Source: Saccopteryx bilineata
Taxonomy: Eukaryota; Chordata; Mammalia; Chiroptera; Emballonuridae
NCBI RefSeq assembly: GCF_036850765.1
Contig: NC_089492.1
Location: 296,059,090-296,123,089, forward strand
Direction: 5' to 3'
Length of the DNA: 64,000 nucleotides
In this document: positions 10,613-22,529 of the stretch, piece by piece
Numbering within the stretch: position 1 is the stretch's first letter
How the letters are laid out: each line of letters starts with the position of its first letter
The notes under the pieces: generated by a model
What the model was told of the DNA's origin: nothing
Seen by the model: the letters and a program-made list of their open reading frames with translations, nothing else
Database searches by the model: none
Program-made: the position numbers and the translations under genes

Positions 10613-10945
10613 TCTGGCCAGCTAACTCAGCGGTAGAGAATTGGCCTGGTGTGTGCAAGTCCTGGGTTTAATTCCTGGCCAGGGCATACAGGAGAAGCAC
10701 TCATCTGCTTCTCCACCCTTCTCCCTCTCCTTTCTCTCTCTCTCTTCCCCTCCCACTGCCAGGGCTCCATTGGAGCAAAATTAGCCTGGGTGCTGAGGAT
10801 GGCTCCATGGCCTCTGCCTCAGGTGCTAGAATGGTCCAGTTGTAACAGAGCATCGCACAGATGGGCAGAGCGTTGCCCCCTGATCGGGAGCATGTGGGAG
10901 TCTGTCTGCCTCCCTGTTTCTAACTTCAGAAAAATACAAAACAGG
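10613..10945 (+). repeat. Bat tRNA SINE, long type
   Basis: Head 'ctctggccagctaactcagc', long-type body and 'aaaaatacaaaa' tail. It ends about 30 bases from the RPL28 polyadenylation signal on the other strand. Confidence 0.9.
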
Positions 10946-10975
10946 AGGCCTAGAGAGGTGGACTGAGTGATGCCT

Positions 10976-10981
10976 TTTATT
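10976..10981 (-). terminator. RPL28: RPL28 polyadenylation signal
   Basis: AATAAA on the minus strand, 31 bases past the RPL28 stop codon. Very short 3' UTRs are usual for ribosomal protein genes. Confidence 0.9.
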
Positions 10982-11011
10982 GCTTTTCAGGCAGTGGGGG
11001 TGGGAGGGTGC

Positions 11012-13076
<2,065 letters not shown>

Positions 13077-13443
13077 GGCGGCAGCTGTGAGGGAAAGGAA
13101 GGGGCACTGGAAGATGTCCTAGGGGAGACGCAGGCAGGTCAACGCCGGGTCCGGGGACCTCGCCAGGACAACACGGGGAGGGTGTGCGTGGGGACCTGGC
13201 GACCGCGTCCAGCCCGAAGGCCGTCAGCACCCAGGGATTTGCTGAGGGGAGGGGCGAGTGACCTAAGGCGGCGGGGCGGAACTCAGGGGCCAAAACGAAC
13301 TGCTTGGGAGAACGTGAGAAGCCCACGGCGCCTTTGGGCGGCGGGACCCGGGGAGCAGCCAAGGATGCGTGGGACGCCACGAGAAAGACCGACTGGGACA
13401 AGACTAGACGGCCACGCGGACAAGTGGAAGAACTCACTCTCAC

Positions 13444-13478
13444 CTCCTCTCGCTGCGGTAGCCGGAGACGAAAAGAGG
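13444..13478 (-). promoter_or_regulatory. RPL28: RPL28 transcription start, TOP-type first exon
   Basis: On the minus strand the sequence CCTCTTTTCG begins at 13478. It matches the 5' terminal oligopyrimidine (TOP) signature that places ribosomal protein mRNAs under mTOR-linked translational control. A good donor, GAGGAG/GTGAGA, follows at 13444/13443, and the next exon starts at 13084 after 'cctcacag'. The region is CpG-rich. Start assignment is by analogy with known TOP genes. Confidence 0.75.
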
Positions 13479-14724
13479 CACGCAAGGGGCGGGGCGACGT
13501 CTTTCATACCGACACGCATTTCCGCTTCCTGTCTGGGCACACGCGCATCATCACCTGACACTGCCTCTCCGGGGTGGCTCGGAGACGTTCGTCTACTTCC
13601 GCTATACGGTCGCACTTTGACTCGGAAACCTTCGGAACTCTCCGGCTAGAGACCCGAGGGCTTGTTCTCGGACGCACCATCACCCCACACCCCAGTTCCG
13701 GGGCCCTTCGGTTGTTTCCGGAACTCTACGACTGGGTTTCCGATTGGGTACAGCTCGAGAGTCCCCCCCCCAAGTTCCTTTCCTTAGCGGCCTCTCCCCA
13801 GGATTGCTCCCCTCAGCACTTGGCACAGGATGAGCGCTCAATAAACATTTATTTTAGCACTTCATGTTTACGAATGAACTTCGGAGTGCGTGAATTAAAT
13901 ACCGAAGCCTAGCCCCGAAGTCTTCGGTGCTTCCGGTCTTCTTCGTAAGCCCTCGGCTATTGCCGCTGACGGCTGGCTCGGGGAATCTTCGGAACCGCTA
14001 CGCTCTTCGGAGGGTGGCCGCCTTTCTGATTGGCCCATGGCCAGTTCGGGTGTGTTCGAAAACACTCGGTCCCTTTCGGCCACATTCGGAACTCGCCGGA
14101 AGCCTCCTCGGTTCCCTCCTTCAGGGTCTTCTGAAAACAAAACTTGGAAGATTTGCGTCGAGAGAAGCTAGGCCTTACTTCTCGCAGACTGCCACGTAGG
14201 GGAGCGTGGGTTTCCTCTAAAGGGCGAGTTAGTTGGAGGAAAAGAAACTAGCCTGGGAAAGCCCAACTTGGTTCCTCCGTTCCTTTAGGGTCCCATCTCT
14301 GTTCGCTCGGCCCCCGCCCCATGCCTTGCTGCCTCTCCCTGTTCTCCCCTGGAGCCCATGTTCCTTCCAAGCATGCGACTCCCTGGAAGTCTCATTTTCC
14401 GTTCGTTTGGACTTTGTTCATTTCAGGCTCATCTTGAAGGGGGCAGGAGCCTGGCCTGATGTGCCGGAGGACCTGGCGAGTCCCCTGCCCAACAAAAGCA
14501 ATGACAATACCTTTCGTCACCTCCCTCAAGAGCACCTTAAATCTGACGGTGGGGTCAGAGTCCCGTGACCGGTCCACCTTTGTGCCTTCCGTCCCTTCGC
14601 CAGGTGGTGGCGCTCAGGAGGCCCCAGGGGACCGGCAGGGTGAGGGGACCCCTCAGCAGAGCCCATGACTGCTGACACTTACGTCTCAGAGCGCTTTAGA
14701 GACGAGGGCGTCTGATCCTTTTTT

Positions 14725-14922
14725 GTTTTAATTATTTTTAATTTTTTTAATTGATTGATTTCAGATAGAGGATAGAGAGAAAGGTAGGAGGAGAGGGAAT
14801 GATCAATTTGTAATAGTTGCTTTGCATACGTGCCTTGACCAAAGCAAGCCGGGGTTTTGAACCAGGGATCTCAACATTTTTTAGGTAAATGCTCTATCCA
14901 TTGTGCCACCACAGGTCAGACT
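14725..14922 (-). repeat. tRNA SINE, short type, old
   Basis: Ends with 'ccattgtgccaccacaggtc', the complement of the short-type head. The 5' part is diverged. Confidence 0.75.
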
Positions 14923-14929
14923 TTTTAAA

Positions 14930-15106
14930 TTTTAAAAAATATTTATATTATTGATTTTAGAGAGAGGAAAGGAAGGGGGAGGGAGGGAGAGAGAGAGAGA
15001 CAGGAACATGGAGCTGTTCCTGTATGTGCCCTGACCAGGGATTGAACCGGTAACCTCTGGGCTTTGGGACAGTGCTCTAATCCACCCAGCTATCTGGCCA
15101 GGGCCT
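14930..15106 (-). repeat. tRNA SINE, 'ctatctggccaggg' head type
   Basis: Purine-rich tail (gggagggaggga, gagagaga) and 'tgccctgaccagggattgaa' then 'ctatctggccagggc'. Full-length reverse copy. Confidence 0.85.
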
Positions 15107-15439
15107 GATCCTTGTTTGTGACACCACTGTCCCCATCGTGGATGTCCAGAAGGCCTATGGGAACGGGCTGAGCCGAACAAGGCCATGCCCTGCCTCCATT
15201 ACAGCGTCCCGAATGTAGACCACGTGTTGCTTCCGCTCCTTGGGGTGCCGGCGCCGGGGGGCGCCTGTATGCGTAACCCCCAGGCCCTGCACGGAAACCC
15301 CGGCCTGGACCCAGAGCCCCGGGCTCGGATGACCTGGCTGCCTCAGGGCACACCTGGCGCCGTCCCCGACCCCGCCCCTGGCCGGGCGGCACCCGGAAAG
15401 CTCCCCGACGGGAGCCATCGCGGCGAAGAAGCAGGGGCC

Positions 15440-15982
15440 ATGGCCGCAGCGCCCGTGGCGTCCGCCTCGCCAGGTCCCTCGCCGGGGACACCGTCCCCGC
15501 CGACCAGCGCCCCCGCACCCGCGTCCGGCCTGGGCCGCTGCCGGATGGCGCTGCTGCTGGCCGTGGCGCTGGACGTGGCGGGCATGGCGGCGCTGCTGAC
15601 CGGCGTGTTCGCTCAGCTGCAGGTCCGCGGCCGCGACTTCGGCGACCTGCTCATCTACTCCGGTGCGCTGCTTGTCTTCCTGAGCCTGCTGGGCTGGATC
15701 CTCTGGTACACGGGCAACATCGAGATCTCCCGCCAGGAGCTGGAGCGCGACTACGGCCTGCGGCCCTCCGCGCTGGCCCGCCTGGCGCGCAAGCTCTCTC
15801 GCCGCTGGTCGGCGCCCGCCGCCTCCTCCGCCGCCGGGACGCGCGGGGCGCGCGGATCCCGGGGCGCGCGGCGGGGTGTCCGCACAGCCCTGCCGCCCGG
15901 CGCCGGCTCCCGCCGCGTGCGCCTGCAGCTCGTCACGCTCGAGGCGGCGCCCGCCGCGCCGGGCGCCGGCGGCACCGAGTGA
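15440..15982 (+). CDS. TMEM238: TMEM238, small two-span membrane protein
   Basis: A single coding exon of 180 codons. I chose the ATG at 15440 (context gggccATGG), which gives MAAAPVASAS, matching the human start. The frame is open further upstream to 15185, but that part has no similarity. Residues 1-30 are Ala/Pro/Ser-rich. GLGRCRMALLLAVALDV to about residue 58 forms a first hydrophobic helix. RGRDFGDLLIYSGALLVF to about residue 92 forms the second. The stretch from residue 31 through DYGLRPSALARLARKLSRRW is near-identical to human. The C-terminus is Arg/Ala/Gly-rich and more variable. Its function is little known; the family is described as a transmembrane protein of apical or epithelial cells. 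A strong splice donor (GAG/GTGAGT) lies 7 bases after the stop, suggesting a 3' UTR intron. Confidence 0.95.
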   Translation: MAAAPVASASPGPSPGTPSPPTSAPAPASGLGRCRMALLLAVALDVAGMAALLTGVFAQLQVRGRDFGDLLIYSGALLVFLSLLGWILWYTGNIEISRQELERDYGLRPSALARLARKLSRRWSAPAASSAAGTRGARGSRGARRGVRTALPPGAGSRRVRLQLVTLEAAPAAPGAGGTE

Positions 15983-16149
15983 GCCCGAGGTGAGTGGCCA
16001 GGAGGCGGGGCGGGGAGAGACGGAGGGGACAGATCGGAGAGATGGAGGGACCAGGGGGAAAGAGGGAGGGACCAAGGCGAGGGAGGGACGGTGGGGCTTC
16101 GGGAGAGATGGAGTTAGAGAGACACCGAAAAAGATGGAGAGATAGAGAC

Positions 16150-16180
<31 letters not shown>

Positions 16181-16228
16181 AGCAAGAAGCGAGGGGAGAG
16201 TCAGGCCCAGGTCGAGATGAGAAAGGAG

Positions 16229-16420
16229 AGTCTGACCTGTGGTGGAGCAGTCGTCGACCTGGAATGCTGAGGTCGCCGGTTTGAAACACTGGGCTTGCCT
16301 GGTCAAGGCACATGTGGGAGTGGTTGCTTCCTGTTCCTCCCCCCCCCCTTTTCTTTTTCTTTCTTTCTCTGTAAAAATGAATAAATAAAAATGAATGAAT
16401 AAATAAAAAATAAAATGATT
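16229..16420 (+). repeat. Bat tRNA SINE, short type
   Basis: Head 'ctgacctgtggtggagcagt' with a small deletion, then 'ggtttgaaacactgggcttg' and an 'aataaataaaaatgaatgaa' tail. Confidence 0.88.
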
Positions 16421-16734
16421 AGAAAGGAGAGAAGCAGAAAGTAGCAGAGTCCCAGAGGATGGAGAGAATGGGTATGAGTGCAGACTTGAGAGACACCAAT
16501 GAGACCCTGCTCCCCTCACTCCCCACCCCTCAGGAGATCAGGGAGAGGTCACTGTTAGCTTGGATGTCCCTTCCTGCACACCAGCCCCCTGCCGCATCAG
16601 ATCCTATCTAATCCTCAGTGTGACTGGGTCACTACTCCTCTTATCGTCCCCAGAGGTCCAGAAAGGTGCCTCCTCTTGTCCAAGGGCACACAGCTGAGAT
16701 TCTTCTGACAAAAAGTCTAAAGAGAGGGGGTAAG

Positions 16735-17052
16735 AGTGGCATCAGACTGGGACACAGAGGACCCAGGTTTGAAACCCAGAGGTTGCCGGATTGAGTGCAG
16801 GTTCACCAGCCTGAGCGTGGGGTTGCTTGGCTTGAGCATGGGATCATAGACATGACCTCAAGGTCGCTGGCATGAGCAAGGGGTCAGTCTACTGTAGTCC
16901 CCCCTTAAAGGCACATATGAGAAAGCAATAAATGAACAATTAAGGAGCTGCAACAAAGAATTATTGCTTCTCATCTCTCTCCTTTCCTGTCTGTCTGCCC
17001 CTATCTGTCCCTCTCTCTGACTCTGTGTCTCTGAAAAAAAAAAAAAAAAAAG
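16735..17052 (+). repeat. 'ttgag'-module SINE, 5' truncated
   Basis: Begins 'ggcatcagactgggacacag' and carries 'aaggtcgctggcatgagcaa', 'aaagcaataaatgaacaatt' and an A-tail at 17034-17051. Confidence 0.82.
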
Positions 17053-17129
17053 AGTGGGAATGACCAACTGAGGCGGGAGAGTGATGGCGGCGCAGACCAA
17101 GGTGCGGGGAAGGCTCCTTCCCTTCCCTT

Positions 17130-17610
17130 TATCCCCCCACTACCCTCTATTCGCTTTCCTAAACACACACTCTCCACTGTGCACTCCTCTGCTCAAAGAC
17201 CTGCTGTGGTTCCCCATGGCCCACTGGTTAAACCCAGGCCGCTCACTGCCTTGTGGGCTTGCCATATCTCAGCGCCACATCTCCTGCCTTCCCTGCAGTC
17301 ATGATGACATCCCTCAGACCATGGACAGCCAGGCTTTCACACCAGCTGGCCTCTGTTCATGTCCTCCATGCAGCAGGAGTGCCACTGCTATCTGGCCTCC
17401 ACAGAAAACTTCCCATTTGTCCTTTAAGATCCAACGCATCTGCCTTTCTCTGGGTCTTCATATTGTGGGTTCCCCATGATTGCTTGTGTCATTGAGTGCT
17501 GTGTCTGCATGTGCTGGTACTGTCTCTTCCACCCAACAGGGAGTCCCTTGAGGGTGTGACCTGGGTCTCTGGGGTCTGTGTTCTTAGCACTTCCTAGCAA
17601 AAAGTGAACC
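17130..17610. repeat. Ancient L2-like remnant
   Basis: 'gctcaaagacctgctgtggttccccatgg' style text (positions 17190-17219) and 'acagggagtcccttgagggtgtgacctg' (17538-17565) resemble the 3' part of mammalian L2. No frame survives. Confidence 0.5.
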
Positions 17611-17639
17611 CAGGAAATCAGAGGTTAATGATTAACCTG

Positions 17640-18310
17640 GTAGGTGGGTGGGTGGATGGATGGATAGATGGATGGATAAATGGATAGGTGAATGGAATGG
17701 TGGATGGAGGGATAGGTGAATGGATGGATGGGTGGGTGGATGGATGGATGGATGAAGAGATTGGTGGATGGGTGGGTGGATAGATGAATGGATGAGTTCA
17801 TGGATGGATGCATGCATGCATGAATTAGTTAGTTGATGGATAGGTGGGTGGATGGGTGGATGGGTGGATGCGTAGATCAATTGATGGATAGTTGGATGGA
17901 TCAGTTGATGGATGGATGGGTTGGTGGTTAGGTAGTGGATAGAGAGATGAATAGATGAGTTGGTGGATAGATGGCATGGATGGATGTAAGATGGATGAAT
18001 AGGTAAGTTGCTTGATGGATGAGTGAGTGGATGTATGGATCAGTGGGTGGGTGGATTGGTGGATCAATTGGTGGATGGATAGATTAGAATGGATAAGTTG
18101 GTTGATAGGTAGATGTGGTTGGATTAATGGGTGGGTAGATGAATTGGTTGATGGATGTGTGGATGGATGTATTGGATTGTTTGATGGGTAGATAGGTAAA
18201 TGGATGTTCGGCTGGGTGGTTTGGGCAGATGGGTAAATACATGGATGAGTGGATGGTTGGGTTTGTTAATGGGTGAATGGATAGGTGGAACAAATGGATG
18301 GATGAGTGAC
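17640..18310 (+). repeat. Long imperfect (GGAT/GGTG)n tetranucleotide tract
   Basis: About 670 bp of tandem ggat, ggtg, gatg and tgaa units with many variants. On the minus strand it reads as Ile-His-Pro-Ser frames, which are artefacts of the repeat. Confidence 0.95.
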
Positions 18311-18589
18311 TAATCAGTTTCTCAAATGGGGATTCTATAAAACAATAAAATCCTAATGTGTCCTAAAACATTCTTTATATCTGATGAATCAACTTTTCTT
18401 TTTTATATCCACAACAATACTAGTCATATGCCCTCCTTTGTGAGAATTGAGAAAATAGTCCCTCCAATTATAGGCTTTGTTCTGTGGTTCAGGTGAGGAA
18501 ACCACTTTCAGAAAGAAGGAACAAGCTGTATAATAGGTGAAGCATGAGCTAACACACTGTTTGGCATATAATGCACATGAAGGACAGAG

Positions 18590-19145
18590 AACTTTTAAAA
18601 AACTTTTCCATTGATTTGAGAGAGAGAGAGAGAGAATGGGAGAGGGGGGTAGGGGGAGAGAGAGAGAAGTATCAACTTATTGTTTCACTTACTGTATTTC
18701 CCCATGTATAAGATGCTCCCATGTATAAGATACACCTTAATTTCAGGGCCCGAAACTTTGGGGGAAAATGTATTACGTAAAGTTATTGAACTGAAGTTTT
18801 AGTCATCATAAAATTCTTACAACTCCTCATCACTTTAAAAACTCCCCTCCATTAGCTTGTCCTCATCCGTGTCTGAGGATGAATCACTGTCTTCATATAT
18901 TGCCTCATCCTCAGTTCCATCTATAGCATTGGAAATGCCACAACCACTATATAAGATGCACCCAGTTTTTAGACCCCAAATTTTTCGGGAAAGGGTGCAT
19001 CTTATACATGGGGAAATACACTCATTTTTTCATTTAATTGTACACTCATTGGTTGCTTCTCCTGTGTCCTGACCAGAAATCGATCTCATGACCTGGGCAT
19101 GCTGGGATGATGCTCTATCCACTGACTTACCCAGCCAGGGCCCAG
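18590..19145 (-). repeat. tRNA SINE split by a MITE
   Basis: The left half (18590-18694) has the GA-rich tail region. The right half (19019-19145) has 'tgtgtcctgaccagaaatcg' and the head complement 'acttacccagccagggccc'. The gap is the pogo-like MITE copy 2. Confidence 0.8.
18695..19018 (-). mobile_element. Pogo/Tigger-like MITE, copy 2
   Basis: Flanked by TA/TA, with inverted ends 'tatttccccatgtataagat' and 'cttatacatggggaaata'. Read on the minus strand it keeps the acidic remnant DSDSSSDTDEDKLM followed by a stop, the counterpart of copy 1 at 1989-2354. It interrupts a SINE. Confidence 0.75.
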
Positions 19146-20082
19146 AGAACTTGAATTTTAACAGAGAGACTTGTGGGTCCTGGCTTTGTTTTCTCCCCTC
19201 CCACTCTGGGACCAGAATTAGTTGAGTGGCCATACAGACCCATCGCCACCCTTTGTCATTTGTCCCCTCTCTGTCTTCTTTCTCCGCTGTCCCTGTGTCT
19301 CTGTCTCAGCCTCTCTCCCTGTCTCCTGTTTCTCTTTCTGTCTTCGTGCCTCTGTCTCTCCCGGTCTCTCATTCCCTACCTGTATCATTGTGTCCCGGTG
19401 ACTTAAAGTCACATGCGTATGGCAGTAAATCAGGACATGGAGGAATGGGGACCCCATGGGCAAGTGTGTGAGTCCAGTGGGTCAGGGGCTGAAGCTGGTG
19501 GAAGGGGTTTCCCTGCCTCCCCCAGCCCACTTGGTGGTAGGTGCAGGGAACGCAAGGGTTTGGGTTCCCCAGTAACAACGCCCTCCCTCCTGCAGACAAA
19601 CCCACGGCCCCACCTCCACCTGTCAGGACTCGACTGAGATGTGCTGCTTCCCCCAACATCATGTGGCCATCAGGATGCCTACCTGTGCTCCTCTGTCGCC
19701 TGGATAAATGGCTGCCTCCCAGTTCTGCTTGTCTCTGTGGGAGGGACATTGCTGGGGCTGGGGGGGGGGGGGTCTTGGGGGGCGGCCATAGTGGAGTAGG
19801 TCACTTTGACATGCACTTGAGAATCCCAAAGCCACTGGGGACATAGGAGCTTGGCTTCACCAGGATCTCAAACCCAGACCCACACTCTCAGTCCAGACCT
19901 CCCTCTGGCTGGGCCCCTCTGTTAGTGTGGGGCCGTCCCAGACAGATGGAGGGATAGATTAAGTAAGACTTGTAAGGTATCTATTGGGGTAAAAACTTAG
20001 GGAGGGGAGGTTGGTGTGGGTTTGACACTGAGAAAGAAGAGGGGGAGGGAGGGAGAGCCAGGGTTAGGACAAGTTTTTTGGT

Positions 20083-20453
20083 GGGATTTTTTTTTTTTTT
20101 TTGTATTTTTCTGAAATGAGAAACGGGGAAATAGAGACTCCCGCATGTGCCCAACTGGGATCCATCTGACAAGCCCACCAAGAGGTGATGCTCTGCCCAT
20201 CTGGGGTGTTGCTCTGCTGCAACCGGAGCCATTCTACTGAGGTGGAGGCCATGGAGCCATCCTCAGTGCCCGGTCCAACTTTGCTCCAATGGAGCCTTAG
20301 CTGTGGGAGGGAAAGAGAGAGACAGAGAGAAAGGAGAGGAGGGAAGGTGGAGAAGCAGATGTGCGCTTCTCCTGTGTGCCCTGGCTGGGAATCGAACCCA
20401 GTACTTCCACACGCCAGGCCGATGCTCTACCGCTGAGCCAACCATCCAGGGCC
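20083..20453 (-). repeat. Bat tRNA SINE, long type
   Basis: T-run at 20088-20102, long-type body and head complement 'gagccaaccatccagggcc'. 'aggacaagt' occurs just before (about 20067) and after (20454), a likely target duplication. Confidence 0.9.
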
Positions 20454-20931
20454 AGGACAAGTCTTGAACGGGAGCACTTTTGGGGAAATTTCCACCAGAG
20501 CTGAAGTGGTCTGCTGGGTGGGGGAGGCTCCTGTCCTGCAGGCACCCTTGCTGTGCTCAAACATTGGTGGGAGTGTCTTCCCTGTGGGAAGAGAGCTGAG
20601 AGGTGCCTACCCCTGGCTGTAACAGCCCCCCCCCCCAGCCTGGTGTAGGCTACCCTCCCTCATCTGAAGACTCCCTTCAGTCCAGGTCCCCCATAATCAC
20701 AGCACAGACCCCCCTAGTCGGCCTGGGGGCCCCCATCAATGCAGGTCCCCTCAGTTCACATCCTCCCCGCTTACACCCCCCCTCCAGATCCCTCCTTTCA
20801 GACCCAATCAGTTCACACCCCCTTCCTGGGGTCACAGCCCCAAGCACGTGTACCTGGCCCACACTCCCTGCTTCTGAGTCTCTTCCACCTCCAGTTCTCA
20901 GAAAAGAGACCACGTGTCTGTGTGCTAGCTC

Positions 20932-20937
20932 TTTATT
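20932..20937 (-). terminator. TMEM190: TMEM190 polyadenylation signal
   Basis: AATAAA on the minus strand, only about 13 bases after the TMEM190 stop, giving a minimal 3' UTR. Confidence 0.85.
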
Positions 20938-20949
20938 GAGGGGGCTCCC

Positions 20950-21937
<988 letters not shown>

Positions 21938-22140
21938 TGACCTGTGTTGGCGCAGTGGATAAAGCGTCGACCTGGAAATGCTGAGGTCGCTGGTTCGAAA
22001 CCCTGGGCTTGCCTGGTCAGGCACTTATGGGAGTTGATGCTTCCAGCTCCTCCCCCCTGTCTCTCTCTCCTCTCTCTCTCTCTCTCCTCTCTAAAATGAA
22101 TAAAAGAAAAAAAATTAAAAAAAAAAAAAAAAAAGAAGAA
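21938..22140 (+). repeat. Bat tRNA SINE, short type
   Basis: Head 'cctgacctgtgttggcgcag', 'ggttcgaaaccctgggcttg' and a long A/GAA tail. Confidence 0.92.
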
Positions 22141-22156
22141 GAAGAAGGAAGAGGCC

Positions 22157-22525
22157 CTGGCCCTGGCCGGTTTGCTCAGTGGTAGAGCATTGGCCCAGCC
22201 TGTGGAAGTCCCGGGTTTGATTCCTGGTCAGGGCACACAGGAGAAGCACCCATCTGCCTCTCCACCCTCCCCCCTCTCTCCTTTCTCTCTCTTTCCCTCC
22301 CGCAGCCAAGGCTCTCTTGGAGCCAAGTTGGCCCAGGGGCTGAGGATGGCTTCATGGCTTCTGCCTCAAGGTGCTAGAATGGCTCCGGTTGCAACGAAGC
22401 AACTGCCCAGAGGGGCTGAACATCGCCCCCTGGTGGGCATGCCGGGTGGATCCTGGTGGGGTGCATGCAGGAGTCTGTCTTCCTCCCCCCTTCTCACTTC
22501 AGAAAAATACAAAAAGAAAAATAAA
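22157..22525 (+). repeat. Bat tRNA SINE, long type
   Basis: 'ccctggccggtttgctcagt' head through 'cttcagaaaaatacaaaaag'. It follows the short-type SINE almost directly. Confidence 0.92.
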
Positions 22526-22529
22526 AGGC

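Larger units (their letters stand above)
13490..15180. promoter_or_regulatory. CpG-rich intergenic region between divergent RPL28 and TMEM238
   Basis: From about 13490 to 14140 the DNA is rich in CpG and in ETS-like 'cttccgg' and 'ttcggaac' words. An L2-like 3' end lies at about 13820-13880 ('gcgctcaataaacatttatt'). Two SINEs follow at 14725-14922 and 14930-15106 (minus). It likely carries the RPL28 promoter and perhaps shared elements for TMEM238. No coding exon is recognised. Confidence 0.55.
15983..20930. other. Interval between TMEM238 and TMEM190, mostly repeats
   Basis: Holds the possible TMEM238 3' UTR, purine-rich DNA (16020-16190), SINEs at 16229, 16735, 18590 and 20083, an L2 remnant (17130-17610), a long tetranucleotide tract (17640-18310) and a MITE (18695). 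Unassigned unique sequence lies at 19146-20080 and 20454-20930. I see no additional coding exon. Confidence 0.6.

Noticed and set aside
15155..16519. Open frame of 454 codons antisense to TMEM238
   Set aside because: It is the shadow of the GC-rich TMEM238 exon, running into a SINE and a GA tract. No known domain.
17632..18293. Minus-strand frames of repeating Ile-His-Pro-Ser/Thr
   Set aside because: Produced by the tetranucleotide tract, not a protein gene.
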